Position numbers and translations under genes: made by a program. Under the pieces are notes generated by a model. The model made no database searches. It was not told where the DNA came from and saw only the letters and a list, made by a program, of their open reading frames with translations. Shown here piece by piece: positions 22,166 through 33,544 of a stretch of 64,000 nucleotides of DNA (position 1 is the stretch's first letter; the number at the start of each line of letters is the position of its first letter). Source of the stretch: Cydia pomonella (lineage: Eukaryota > Arthropoda > Insecta > Lepidoptera > Tortricidae); assembly GCF_033807575.1 (NCBI RefSeq), contig NC_084707.1:9348550-9412549 (forward strand), read 5' to 3'.

Positions 22166-22230
22166 TGGACTTCATTCGGGTCATAAATAATAATACAAAC
22201 CCTAACGTGATTTCAAATAACACTGAAACT

Positions 22231-22660
22231 CTATAGCACTAATGTGCGCAAACGATTGGCATCTTGACTAGGCAGCATGGGTGCGTAGCCACCATGCCAA
22301 TCGATACGACAACGAAACACTATCTGTCTCTCTCTCGTACTAATATGCACAAACGATTGGCATCTTGGCTGGGCAGCATGGGTGCGTAGCCAACATGCCA
22401 AACGTTTACGATACGACAAGGAAACACTATCTGTCTCTCTATCGCACTAATATGCGCAATCGATTGGCTTCTTGGCTAGGTATCATGGGTGCGTAGCCAA
22501 CATGCCAATCGTTTACGATACGACAACGAAACACTACTGTCTCTCTATCGCACTAATATACGCAAACGATTGGTATTTTGGCTAGGCACCGAGCAAGTGT
22601 GTGGCCAACATGCCAATCGTTTACGATACGACAACGAAACACTATCTGTCTCTCTATCGC
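22231..22660. repeat. ~106-bp minisatellite, four units
   Basis: The unit start CTAT(A/C)GCACTAATATGCGC recurs at about 22231, 22332, 22439, 22545 and, truncated, 22654. Each unit holds an inverted pair: ACGATTGGCATCTTGGC and GCCAACATGCCAATCGT. CTATCTGTCTCTCTATCGCA separates the units. It begins 15 bp after the foldback element ends. Confidence 0.9.
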
Positions 22661-24889
22661 ACTAATATACTTTATTTATACCTGCAGTCATTTACTAACT
22701 TCTTCATTTTCCATTGGTGTGAAAGAGACAGAATAAAGAGCAAGGGTTATAGTACACTCTGTAGTCTGTACACTTAGTAGTAGTGTACATAAAAAAAACT
22801 ACTGTGCATATAAAATAAAATAAAGAGTGCCCATATGATATCATATAACACTAAAATTAATGTTGCTTGAAATTATATTGAAAACTATCAAGATTATTCT
22901 AGTCTGCATTGAAACGCGCGTCGCGTTGCCGGCGCTCGCGTACCGAGCGCCAACGCCATCTATCGAGCGTTATTTCGTGAAATCGGAGAACGCTCCAAGG
23001 ATTAAGGGCTCTTAATCTTTCTTTATTCAAAATAATCTAACTAGATTTTACACGTCATAAATCATCATCGTCATCATAATATCTGTTTGAGCTTTGGAAC
23101 GTGAAAAAGACATTGACACAAGTAAATCCCTCTTCACAAACACTTGAAAGTGTTTTCAGCCTGGTAAAAATAGTGTCTAAAAATTACGTCCCCTAACGCC
23201 CTCGCACCAATTTTTTAGTTCAACATCCGCACCAAGATTGACGCAAGCCTGCAGTTTTACATGGCGTCATACATATGATACCTATCTGTAGAGAGGCACG
23301 AGCGAATTTCACTTACTTTTTTACTTGAACTGAGTATAAGATTAGGTGCTTATTTAATCCTTGTCTTTGTCTTAAAAGAAACAAGTGCTGCCAAGAATCA
23401 AGATCGCGGCCATTATTGCCATTACAAGCATGTTCACGCACTAACGTAACTCACTACTGTTACAACCATCATTAGCGCATGTTAGACATCGATTATCAGC
23501 ATTACAATGGCCGGCATCTACTCTACTCCACATAGTATAACGATTCTCGGGACTCGATGCAAAGACAGCACAGTGAAGACGTCTGTTATCTCTGGTTTTA
23601 TCTCCGGAACGTGACCCCACTATCGCTCGCACGCCGCCCGCCCATCTCAGACTTCTTCTCAGAGACCAAGGAGAATAAATACTCCCAAGTGTATATTACC
23701 GACCGTAAGCCATTAATTTAGAAACGCCGATCTGTCGCTCGATTGTTTACGATTCACGAGTCGGACCACCTTGTCCGTGTTATTAATTGATCGATTCCGA
23801 TAAGCATTTGGTTTATCTGGAACAGATTTAAAATGATACGAAAGCGTAATTTAATTGAAATAATATAATTTCAAGTAAGACTAAAGTAAAAAAAGTGTCA
23901 TAATTATTTATTATTTAACAATTAATTTAATTTCAATATAATTTTACATTCTAATGAGTAATTAGGCTCTGTATGGAACATTTCGCCTTGTTTTTATTAA
24001 ATACCTACCACGAGTTTAACATGCCTGTTTAAAAAGTCCTTCATGTTAAAGGTTTATATTTCCTCCTTGATATTTATTTATTTTTTTGAGTAGGCGACAC
24101 GGAAATGTTATTTTTCTTAAGGAACTAATTAGCTACCTATTTATTACATAAGATTGATTAAGCTTATTTATTTATATTAATAAAAACAGAGAAGAAAATT
24201 GAACCATTTTATGATAAAAAAAGCGAATAAACTAAGGCTAACTCAAAGATCTACGGACAAGTATTATGACCACGTTATCGTAACGTGGAACTGGCTTTTA
24301 ATAATTACTTACTGCATACATGATTCATGCGTGGTTCCTCTCAAGTCGGATATCGATAGCTTTCAGAATTCCACTCCAGTCCTATACAATTATAAAGTGG
24401 CATAAAATGGCAGGGTAATAGTCAGAATAATTAGCACTTGATTAGGAACAAAATTTCTCAAGGTTCCCTAGTAAAAAGTAGGGATAGGTATAAATAAAAG
24501 TGTCTTACGAAATAGTATAAAACTTTTACATGGAAATAATATTTACTACAAATTTTTAATAAGATTAGAACTTAGGTAGTTTTCTTTAGGGATTGTACTA
24601 AATAAATGTGACGTTCTCTTCAGAAAGTAGTTTATTGTATTGACGAAACGTTCGCCATTTACTGAAATATTATTAAATTGTTAGTTGCAGGTGAATGATA
24701 AGAAATTATTTGATGATCTTAAACCAGTAAAGTAGGCACCTAGCTCTTGCTTTATGCGTATCTAATACGGTCTGACTATCTTAAATATTTATTTATTTAT
24801 TTCGGACCTTGTCATACTGTTGATATACAATCCTATGTTAGTTACACCTATACTAAATTATAACCTAAGCCTCTGGATCCCATGTGAAC
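22661..24889. other. Long stretch without recognised genes
   Basis: 22915-22985 is strongly GC-rich (GCGTCGCGTTGCCGGCGCTC) with an inverted GCGCTCG / CGAGCGC; the rest is AT-rich. 23400-23760 is of moderate GC content with only small frames. No motif recognised. Confidence 0.4.
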
Positions 24890-25189
24890 ATCCTCCCAGT
24901 GTTTCCAGAAGGCGAAGGCTGTTGGAACTGTCAGGCACGCGACGCATCAGGGAGGCAGTTCTTTTACGTATTATTGATATGCAATAGCATCGAAGCAGTC
25001 AGTGCGCGCCTCCGCGAACATACTTGACGCGCTGCAAAAACGAGGCGGTCCCAACAGCATCCTGAAGCCATTGTTGTACTGGACGCGCAGGGCAAATATG
25101 ACTGCACAGACGTACCATGACATCAACCCCATCGTCATGCATGAACGTAAAGCCAGTGTCAAGATATTTATGAGCAAATTATTAGCATA
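24890..25189 (-). pseudogene. LINE reverse transcriptase C-terminal fragment
   Basis: On the minus strand, from 25177: LRVQYNNGFRMLLGPPRFCS then ASSMFAEARTDCFDAI, followed after a frameshift near 24970 by RTASLMRRVPDSSNSL. I recognise this order (RVQYNN-x-FR, LPRFCSAS, MFAEA, then a basic SL-R segment with SSNS) from lepidopteran LINE C-termini. The frameshift and lack of upstream domains make it a dead, truncated copy. The plus-strand frame at 25002-25190 is its shadow. Confidence 0.7.
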
Positions 25190-25324
25190 GTTATTTTATC
25201 AGCTGATAAAATCTAGAATGCTGTCACTAAATCGGTTGTCAGATGACATGCTACGGATCCGCGTGGATGGCTTTATATAAAGCTTGTTTCACATTGCAAG
25301 AATTATAGAATACAACAAGTTATT

Positions 25325-25800
25325 ATAGTTTTTATTTACAACGGTGTGTTACACAATACATTTTCTATGCAAGACATAAATGAGCGTTCCATACTATTTC
25401 CCATTGGCAATAAGTACTTCATAGTTAAAAATAAGTTTTATCGCTGACTGTAATTTTCTTTCCACTAATACTCATCGAGACAATTAACAACTCCAAACAC
25501 AATTAGTTTGCGTTGTTATATCACAGAGTTGGCAACCTCCTGTCATCAGATCAGCTCCATATCACCATAATATTGCATTGTCATCCAATTTACATAATAT
25601 AGGTATGTGTGCAAAATTTCGGCTCAATCGGACATCGGGAAGTGGGTCAAAAATATTTGACCAACGCTAACTTACATACTAACAGGGCAAGTTAATCAAA
25701 AGTTTATAAAAACAGACAGATCTCAATCAGACATCGGGAAGTTGTTTGGTTTGCACCAAAGTTATCGAAACAGTTGAGCACCTAGATCTGAGTTTAGAAA
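25325..25800 (-). repeat. Interspersed repeat, shared with 48245-48560
   Basis: Key blocks: ACTCCAAACACAATTAGTTT with GCGTTGTTATATCACA, GTCATCAGATCAGCTCCATA, ATATTGCATTGTCA and ATCGGACATCGGGAAGTGGG. The complement of the same blocks, in the same order, is found at 48300-48480. Not assigned to a class; non-coding. Confidence 0.6.
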
Positions 25801-27086
25801 TACGGAGTGAAAAATAAATAAAAGCGTGTGAAAACGGATTCAAACGAATGGATGTAACGACTATCAATATGGGTACAAAACATCCGGATTGATCGTGTTA
25901 AGACATTAAATTTCTTTAACAAATTAATTAAATTACGATGAATAACTGTTACTTTACTGGCCATTCTCCAGGATTATTTAATAAGACTGTTGGGCATTTC
26001 ATTCATACAATAATGGACCAAACGCAAATCTCTTATTAATAGGTAAGGCAATTTATGGTGTTGTGTATTTTGGTACAGTGTCATCTGATTGTCATGTCAT
26101 CGGGTAGACACCGTTTTGGTGGGTTTATAGACCAACGCGAGGCATAAGCATTTCTAATTCACCTTTATTAATAGTCCTCTGTTTAATGAATACAATTACT
26201 GAACAGGACTAATTATCTCTAACGTGTGTGACAAGCTTTAAAAGTAGTGATAGTCTGATAGTAAAGTGAGCAGCACCGGACATGACCACGAGGGGTCCTG
26301 CGCGTGGGGCACACGCATCACCTGCGCGTTACAGATTGACTCCATGCCGCCGCATAGTCTAGTCTATATTTACGAGTATTAGGTATTTACTCAAGATTGG
26401 GTGTTCAGGTAATGGCGCTATCCTCCATTGTTCATGTTGATGATTTCTGACGGCAAACGTTTTCTCGCGTCACCTTAGAAATTGGAAGCCATGAATAAAT
26501 AGTAGTAAAAATTTAGGATCATCGATCATTATTATTTATTTACAGTTACTTATTTTTGATCTAGTACCAACCAAGTAATTTTTTTTTGGGATTTTACTTA
26601 TGCTATTCGTTTATTCATGGTTTAGATTTATTATATCCAATTAGAACGGAACTTTATAGGAATACTAAAGTAACATACCTAAGTACCTAATTTACGCGTG
26701 GAATTCTAATGGTGTAAAACTTAACTTAGAAAGCAAATTCGTAACATAATCTAAAGCAATCCAGACGCTTTTAGTGGTCCAAGTATGGAGTTCGAGGGAG
26801 TGAATAGTACCTTTAAGTTATACAGAGCTTTTAAACTAAACTTGATTCCTGGTTTGCAACTAATATAATCCACTGGCTTTTGAGGTACCAAAATTAAGTT
26901 AGAAGTTAGTTTCTTATTGACATGTTGATTGACTCCTGTATTGGCTGTGTTAGTCAAAGAACCTGTCTTCTATGTATGACGGTTAAATCATAATTTGTAT
27001 CGTTACCTTACCATACAATCCTTTCGTCTTATACTACCACTGAGTTGTTTAATTTTATCATAGCACGGAACCACTTACCAGGACTA
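25801..27086. other. No gene recognised
   Basis: AT-rich; a GC-rich patch at 26265-26350 (GGGGTCCTGCGCGTGGGGCA) has no recognisable frame. The minus frame at 26751-26957 has no motif. Confidence 0.4.
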
Positions 27087-27200
27087 TTTATTTTATCTTT
27101 ATTACACAAAAGAAAATACAAACGTACTAAAGGCGGGCTTAGTGCTAGAAGGCATTCTCTACCAGTCAGAACCTTCGGGCAAAGCAGATAACTAGTAGGC
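27087..27200 (-). repeat. LINE 3' UTR-like repeat
   Basis: TTATTTTATCTTTATTACAC, then AAGGCATTCTCTACCAGTCA. The same order (TTTAATCTTTATTGCAC ... AAGGCATTCTCTACCAGGCA) is at 40505-40620. Orientation is inferred from the T-rich end. Confidence 0.5.
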
Positions 27201-27321
27201 GGTGCAACATCCAATATTTTACAAAACTAAGTAGGTTCTATTACATAACTCAAACAACTAAATAAATACAATTAGTACACTTGTATTAGAAATCAAATGA
27301 AAGTAACTAAATAAAGACGCT

Positions 27322-27505
27322 AAAGTCAGATCAAGCTAAGTTGCCAGCGATTTTGATAGTCCAGCCTGTGCAAGTGTTAAGTAAAAGTCATAATAACCAT
27401 AAGAGTCATAACTTCATAGATGTTTGACGTTAAAAATAACACTTCCGCCGTCTGGGCTATCAAAATCTCTGCTAATTTATCTTGTTCTAACTCTAAAAAT
27501 GTACC
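27322..27505. mobile_element. MITE of the AGCTAAGTTGGCAGCG family
   Basis: TCAAGCTAAGTTGCCAGCGA, GATTTTGATAGTCCAG and AAGTGTTA at the left; TAACACTTCCGCCGTCTGGG and CTATCAAAATCTCTGCTAA at the right, forming ~50-bp inverted arms. Three related units form the palindrome at 35640-36135. A SINE inserted at its right edge. Confidence 0.65.
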
Positions 27506-27522
27506 ATTCTGCCTGCAAAGTG

Positions 27523-27885
27523 CTTACTGAAGGCTTTTCTTCTCTTCTTCCTCGCGTTGTCCCGGCATTTTGCCACGGCTCATGGGAGCCTGGGGTCCGC
27601 TTGACAACTAATCCCAAGATGTGGCGTAGGCACTAGTTTTTACGAAAGCGACTGCCATCTGACCTTCCAACCCAGAGGATAAACTAGGCCTTGTTGGGAT
27701 TAGTCCGGTTTCCTCACGATGTTTTCCTTCACCGAAAAGCGACTGGTAAATATCAAATGATATTTCGTACATAAATTTCGAAAAACTCATTGGTACGAGC
27801 CGGGGTTTGAACCCGCGACCTCCGGATTGCAAGTCGCACGCTCTTACCGCTAGGCCACCAGCGCTTCTTCTTACTGAAGGCTTTT
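27523..27885 (-). mobile_element. tRNA-derived SINE with 16-bp target duplication
   Basis: The body at 27539-27869 is flanked by an exact direct repeat CTTACTGAAGGCTTTT (27523-27538 and 27870-27885). On the minus strand it starts with a tRNA-like head (GGTGGCCTAGCGGTAAGAGC; B-box GGGTTCAAACCCCGG), continues with a core containing GAAGGAAAACATCGTGAGGA and ends in a GAAGAAGAAG tail. Internal A and B boxes would serve RNA polymerase III (family knowledge). The exact target duplication indicates a young copy. The minus frame 27608-27832 lies within it and is not a gene. Confidence 0.9.
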
Positions 27886-28015
27886 ATAAAAGTAAATCTA
27901 TTCGGAGACTGTCACTGTGTGACAATTGCTGGAGTTTTTGCTAACTCATTCCAGAGAACTTTTAAGAATTATACCCGACGGATCTGTAATTTTATTTAAT
28001 TCAGTTAAAAACCCT

Positions 28016-29066
28016 TTTTAGGGTTCCGTAGCCAAATGGCAAAAAACGGAACCCTTATAGATTCGTCATGTCCGTCTGTCTGTCCGATTCTGTCACAGCC
28101 ACTTTTTTCCGAAACTATAAGAGCTATACTGTTCAAACTTAGTAAGTGGATGTATTCTATGAACCGCATTAAGATGTTCACACAAAAATAGAAAAAAAAC
28201 AATAAATTTTGGGGGTTCCCCATACTTAGAACTGAAACTCAAAAAATCTTTTTTCATCAAACCCATACGGGTATCTATGGATAGGTCTTCAAAAATGATA
28301 TTGAGGTTTCTAATATCATTTTTTTCTAAAATGAATAGTTTGCGCGAGAGACACTTCCAAAGTGGTAAAATGTGTGTCCCCCCCCCCCCGTAACTTCTAA
28401 AATAACAGAATGAAAAAACTAAAAAAAATATATGATATACATTGTCATGCAAACTTCCACCGAAAATTGGTTTGAACGAGATCTAGTAGGTAGTTTTTTT
28501 TTAATACGTCATAAAATTAAAAAAAAAAAATTTTTTCATCACACCCATACGTGTGGGGTATCTATGGATAGGTCTTCAAAAATGATATTTAGGTTGCTAA
28601 TATCATTTTTTTCTAAACTGAATAGTTTGCGCGAGAGACACTTCCAAAGTGAAAAAATGTGTGTCCCCCCCCCTGTAACTTCTAAAATAACAGAATGAAA
28701 AATCTAAAAAATATATATGATATACATTACCATGCAAACTTCCACCGAAAATTGGTTTGAACGAGATCTAGTGAGTAGTTTTTTTTAATACGTCATAAAA
28801 TTTAAAAAAAAAATTTTTCATCAAACCCATACGTGTGGGGTATCTATGGATAGGTCTTCAAAAATGATATTTAGGTTCCTAATATCATTTTTTTCTAAAC
28901 TGAATAGTTTGCGCGAGAGACACTTCCAAAGTGGGGAAATGTGTGTCCAAAGACTCCAAAGTGGTAAAATGTTGAACAAGATCTAGCAAGTAGATTTTTT
29001 TTAATACGTCTCAAATGGTACGGAATCCTTCATGCGCGAGTCCGACTCGCACTTGGCCGCTTTTTT
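28016..29066 (+). mobile_element. Helentron-like non-autonomous element (HINE), copy A
   Basis: Begins TTTTAGGGTTCCGTAGCC; an inner hairpin (GGGTTCCGT / ACGGAACCC) and a short GTCTGTCTGTC tract follow. The interior has three tandem units of about 285 bp (TACGTGTGGGGTATCTATGG ... GTTTGAACGAGATCTAG). The end carries GTACGGAATCC, the hairpin GCGCGAGTCCGACTCGC and ACTTGGCCGCTTTT. Sub-terminal inverted repeats, a GTCY microsatellite, tandem core and 3' hairpin without target duplication match the published layout of DINE-1/HINE elements; the class is inferred, the family resemblance among copies is seen. Confidence 0.65.
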
Positions 29067-29814
29067 AATTTAATGACATGTCTGAACCAAATTTATTTTA
29101 ACGGATATTTTGGTCAAATACTTAATTTTTTTGGGAACATCGTATTAATTTTCTAGGTATCTATTTAAAAAATGTTATTCAGAACTTTACTTTCTGAACG
29201 CAAATAGAGTCTTCATAATAACAATTCCGTCTCATTCATTGAAGTACTTGTAGGTAGGTACTACATCAAAAATGTGCATTAAGCATTAGTAATTTAGTCC
29301 ACAGACACGGCAAACTTCAAACGAACATTATTGCTATAATTTGTAATGAGCACTTTTAGAATTTTGTTACATTTCCCGATAACAGAAGTGAAAGGTCAAA
29401 TGCAAGTTGTTAATATCATCGAAACTAAATAACCGCCATTATTATAATTATTATCAAGCAAGAAGTTGCCCAATTTATATTTACCTATTTTTGTGTTATC
29501 AATAAATACCGAATGTGACTTGAAAAAGGTTTCTTAGAAAAACGATAAGTGTTACATTTGTTGTTCAAAATGTCGTCTGCGTATATGATTATATAGGTAT
29601 TAGATAGCTTATTTTTGTAATTGTATGTTCTTAATGAGCAATGGTTCAATGGCTCAATGTGTGAACGAAGATCTTGTACAAAGAAGATCCTTTATAGGAG
29701 CAGGAAACGGATAAAGATGCCAATTATAAACGATCCCTCTTTTCGGCTTATTGTGGTTATTATCCATTTAACAATATTCATATTAATCATATTATACAAG
29801 CTATTACCCACGAC
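29067..29814. other. No gene recognised
   Basis: AT-rich; the 65-codon plus frame at 29621-29818 is without motif. Confidence 0.4.
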
Positions 29815-30175
29815 TTAGTCCGCGTGGATTTATTTCCCGAAATCCACTTTCAACCCCTTTCCCCTCTAAGTTCCCAACTTAATATAAAACTTGATCTCCC
29901 CCTTACACACTTTCATCCCCTTTTTAATCTCATTAGGGGATGAATTTCCAATAACGGTGAAATCACTTTTCTTCTATTTTAATATAATACCTTGTCATGA
30001 AGTGTCAAGTTCCCAAGTTTCAAGGTCATACGAACTTCAACCCTTTTTTAATCCCCTTAGGCGTTAAATTTCATAAATCTCTATCTTGTGTAGTTTCGGC
30101 TCTGCGTTGATGAATTAGTCAGTCAGTCAGAAGTCTGAACACACACATTTATATATGTATATACATATATAGATT
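29815..30175 (+). repeat. TTTCA(A/T)CCCC interspersed repeat
   Basis: Repeated phrases CTTTCATCCCCTTTTTAATC, CATTAGGGGATGAATTT and TCAACCCTTTTTTAATCCCC occur in loose tandem, with an AGTCAGTCAGTCAG tract near the end. Related blocks are at 38690-39075. Class unknown. Confidence 0.5.
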
Positions 30176-30292
30176 ATAAAATTTCATACTTTTGTAAGTT
30201 TGAAACAGTTCAAATTTTGCGTCCATGTTCGCTAGTATCATATACAAAACGGCAAGTTCATATTAAATAAAAGAAAAAAAAAAGAGTTTAAA

Positions 30293-30352
30293 TTAACTTA
30301 TTACAAAGGACATACACAATTAATATTGAGTATGTCCTTTGTAATAAGTTAA
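30293..30352. repeat. Perfect 23-bp hairpin, 14-nt loop
   Basis: Arm 30293-30315 (TTAACTTATTACAAAGGACA..) and arm 30330-30352 are exact complements. Pre-miRNA-sized, though arms this perfect are also expected of a recent inverted duplication. Confidence 0.8.
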
Positions 30353-31112
30353 AATTATTTTACACAATAAAAAGTATTCAAATAAGTTTTAACTATACAT
30401 TATTCAGTTAAGTAATAAGGGAGCTGATTTAATAATAAAGTGATAACATTTTGTTTACCAACAGATCACTTTATTGACACAGTCATTTAGAGAACGTTTA
30501 TGAACACGCATATCTAAACGGAGGGTGAAACCTTTGATAACACAAACATCTCGGATGCTTAACATTTAAACGAATCAAATAACGATTTCTAGAGGTAAGA
30601 GGAGATAAAGTAACATTTTTATGGTAAATTTCGTATTGAGTATTATTGTTGCAGTTTGCATATCAGTGGCGTGAATTTATACGTATTTTATCGATGTTCG
30701 GGTCCCACATTTACAATGGTATGTCAATAATTTACCAAGAAATCTTACGGCGTGCGAGTTGTCACCCAGCTGTATCTTATTATCTTATTGTATAGGCACA
30801 TTCAACTTAAATATGACGATTTTGCTTTATTGGAGATACCTATCATTGAAATTCGTTTACTTACAACTAGCCTCATATATTACGCGTAAGGTCACAAATA
30901 ACGTCACATAATTTTGTGGGTCCAGTAAAACCGGGTATAGGTTTCATACAATTTACATATATGGGATTTGTAATTACTCCTGATCAAGTGCCAAAAGAAT
31001 CATCTTATAGAAGAACAGACAAACCTGTAGAAATTATAAGGATTCTTATAGTTGAATACGAAGCCCTAAAAAAATAAGTTAAATTTTAGTGACTCTTTTC
31101 GCTTGTATTATA
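30353..31112. other. No gene recognised
   Basis: AT-rich; no supported feature. Confidence 0.45.
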
Positions 31113-31231
31113 CACGTCTGAATATAAAAATACGGATGATAAAGTGCCAAAAATATGTATACACCTTAATATATGGACAATAAGGTCGTTATATTTTTGG
31201 GACTTTGTTCGTATCGACATTTTCAGACGTG
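31113..31231. mobile_element. MITE (ACGTCTGAA family), second copy
   Basis: CACGTCTGAATATAAAAAT at the left and TTTTCAGACGTG at the right, with inner TGCCAAAAATATGTATACAC matching the centre of 1806-1948. More diverged than that copy; it lacks the outer TGTAC on the left. Confidence 0.6.
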
Positions 31232-31331
31232 ACTGCATAACTATGACACTAGGGAAATAACATCAATTGGTTTTGCTTTCTAGAAACCAAGTTTATGACG
31301 AAACATATGCAAGGATAGGGGATTTTAAGGT

Positions 31332-31450
31332 CTAACTGTTAAAATGGCGCCGTCGATTGGACAGAAACGGCTTTGGACAGAGAAGCATGGCGGTCTTTGG
31401 TGTCGGAGGCCAAGATCCACTTCGGGTCGCTGCGCCACAGCAGTAAGTAA
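31332..31450 (+). pseudogene. LINE C-terminal tail, RTE-like
   Basis: Open frame at 31343-31450 reads NGAVDWTETALDREAWRSLV then SEAKIHFGSLRHSSK before a TAA, followed by an AGTAAGTAAGTA tract. A(L/Q)DR-x-x-WR-x-(L/I)-V near a short C-terminal end plus a simple-repeat tail is typical of RTE-like LINEs. Only the last 36 codons remain. Confidence 0.6.
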
Positions 31451-32048
31451 GTAAGTATATTATAATTGTTCGTAAGGAGTAAGGAGTAACTCCAGTCGTG
31501 CTTTGGAGTTGACATAAACATATTTTATTTAATGCGTAAATTAAAGTTAGTTTTCGATAAACGCAACAGATAAGATCACGCGATAACTTTACTACATATT
31601 AAGTGTAATAATAAGTATAAATAGTGTTAGGTGGTTTTAATTTTGTTCGTATTAGGCAAAGTTCTCTCCGATGGTTGATTCCTCACTTCAAACAATTTTT
31701 ATAAGTACTACTATTCAATAGCCAGAGACAGTGAATAGATAGTGCATCACGTTACCTAACAGTTCCTTAACCTACATGACATGACACTGATAACGCAACT
31801 CGAGTTTATGTTCGTGGACCGGCAGGGTGTAATTTATGATTAAAGAGAGTATTCTGTACACCCTTTGTATGCATGTGCACTATGTGCAGCCTCGTCAAGT
31901 AATAATACGTTTTAGTTAAGTTTCGTACAAGTATCTTAATACTGTAAATAGCTGCTGTAGGTCGTGTCCTTGTATTTTACTAAGCTTTACAACTTCCAAT
32001 CCAATCGATTTACATTTTTTTCGGAGTCGTTAAAAGGTTATCATTTCA
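31451..32048. other. No gene recognised
   Basis: AT-rich; no supported feature. Confidence 0.4.
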
Positions 32049-32299
32049 GCGAACGGTCTCATAGCGAAGAGTTTCGACCAATACCTTGAGAGACTCTCGC
32101 TAGGTGGTTGGATCAAGGGTCAGATGCAGAAGGCGGTGACCTTGGACACGGCGCGGATAGTCCGGCGGCTCCTCTCTCTGCAGCCCTGACCACCGGCAGC
32201 TTAGGCCCTGCCCCGCTGCTGGCGGCACCCTAGTTTAGGTTTTTTATAATGTGTATAAGTATATCTTTTGTATTGTTTTATAAGTGTTTTTATATTTTA

Positions 32300-32301
<2 letters not shown>
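32049..32301 (+). pseudogene. LINE C-terminal end with 3' UTR
   Basis: Frame 32049-32189: ANGLIAKSFDQYLERLSLGG then WIKGQMQKAVTLDTARIVRR and LLSLQP before TGA. The GWI(K/R)-x-QMQKAV and TARIVR(R/K)-x-L motifs I recognise from the C-terminus of a lepidopteran LINE family. The coding part is more GC-rich than its surroundings. A GC-rich UTR start is followed by an AT-rich stretch ending in the (AT)n tract. 5'-truncated and inactive. Confidence 0.6.

Positions 32302-32351
<50 letters not shown>
32302..32351. repeat. (AT)n microsatellite, ~50 bp
   Basis: Uninterrupted AT dinucleotides. The frame at 32249-32458 (a run of I-Y) is an artefact of this tract. Confidence 0.95.
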
Positions 32352-32353
<2 letters not shown>

Positions 32354-33235
32354 AAAAAGCCTAACCTAAGAAATAAGATAAATAAAGGAAATAATAATAT
32401 TATTTTCAACACACTTGCTCAAAACGGCGTTTTTATTCCACCGATTTTTGGCTCATAATAGTCATAATCCTAAATATTAAACGCGCGTGCTTTTTCAGTA
32501 TATTATAACACTCGTACTTTTTCATTCTATTATCCGACTGAGTTAAGAAGGTAACTGGTTGCTAATAATATGTATGGCAATGGAGCCTTCTTAAATTGGT
32601 CGAGTAGATTTTACAATGTGGACTGGTGGGAGCCGGCGCCCCGCCCGCCGTCCGGGGCGAGAGGTGGCAGGCAGTATGACAGATGCAAGACTGCATACTA
32701 ACCGATTTAACAATTAAAATTTGATTAATATGAAAGTTTCTTTTTTCCTCGTAAGTGTGTTGAAACACGTCGTATGAAACGCGTGTGCTATGGTCATTAC
32801 ATACATGGTCTTTCTTATTGCGCGCTTGCTTGCAGCTCGCTCGCACAATATCGCCTCGTGTGTAATGACCAACTTAGCACACTTGTATCACAATGTACTA
32901 TTATTGTGCACCAAGTTTAAAGTTAAAAATTACACAGAAAACGAAATACAAGTTTAAGTCTAGGTAACAACAGGCGGTCTTATCGCTAAAAAGCGATCTC
33001 TTCCAGACAACCTTTGGGTAGCAGGAAAGTTATGTACTTACAACTTTGAACGTTACTTATGATATGTCGTGGTAGCTAAATAAGATATTACCAAAAAAAA
33101 TTCATCTTCAATTCTATTGTCTAACGCATTATGTTTAAAACTCATACCTATACAGCCCCATACGCAAAATTTTATGGTACAACGCTGCGCAATATGGCCC
33201 AGCATAAGTGACTTCCGATCAGGCACAGTTGACAG
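32352..33235. other. No gene recognised; GC patch at 32620-32665
   Basis: The patch (GGAGCCGGCGCCCCGCCCGC and following) contrasts sharply with AT-rich flanks. The overlapping 94-codon minus frame has no motif. It could be a decayed exon or repeat. Confidence 0.35.
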
Positions 33236-33490
33236 TTGTTATGGATGCATGGGTACGTGCTTGACGCTCAGGCCGCTGAGGCCGTGGACTGCTTGCGTCC
33301 AGTCCGAGGCCTCACGAATCTCACGATGTTCCTGGTGGAGACCGAGCGCATCGTTTCCCCCTGTCCAAATAGCGTGGACTTCGATTTTGCATATTTGTCA
33401 CGGTTCTCGAAGTCACAGTTATATATCTTTACCTATACCTACTTGATTGGAATAGAATATCAGCTCAGTTTCGAGTCAAAGCCCGAGTAG
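33236..33490 (+). other. Coding-like segment, unrecognised
   Basis: An open frame with amino-acid composition like a real protein: HGYVLDAQAAEAVDCLRPVR then GLTNLTMFLVETERIVSPCP and NSVDFDFAYL, GC-richer than its flanks up to about 33400. An AG at 33234-33235 (TTGACAG) could be a splice acceptor, but no good donor follows. I do not recognise the family. It may be a host exon, a decayed transposon segment, or chance. Confidence 0.25.
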
Positions 33491-33544
33491 AGAGATAACA
33501 GTGTTGTTCTATAATAGTTATAATATCCAAAAGTTATAATGGCC

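Larger units (their letters stand above)
19997..22216. mobile_element. 2.2-kb foldback built from inverted satellite arrays
   Basis: The left flank TTGAAATGACGTTAGGGTTT (19997) reappears inverted at the right end (AAACCCTAACGTGATTTCAA, ending 22216), followed inward on both sides by GACCCG(G/A)ATGAAGTCC. Between them lie a direct array (20041-21430) and the same unit in reverse (21437-22165), meeting head to head at about 21431-21436. This is the architecture of foldback-type elements: long inverted arms made of tandem repeats. No open frame of interest is present. Confidence 0.85.

Noticed and set aside
27790..27865. Possible tRNA gene on the minus strand
   Set aside because: The A and B boxes belong to a SINE with body, tail and a 16-bp target duplication; the acceptor stem does not close.
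28005..28698. Frames of 72-119 codons in both strands, with a homologue at 36800-37078
   Set aside because: They occur only within the tandem HINE repeats and include translations of C-, A- and T-runs.
32249..32458. Frame with a long isoleucine-tyrosine run
   Set aside because: Translation of an (AT)n microsatellite.
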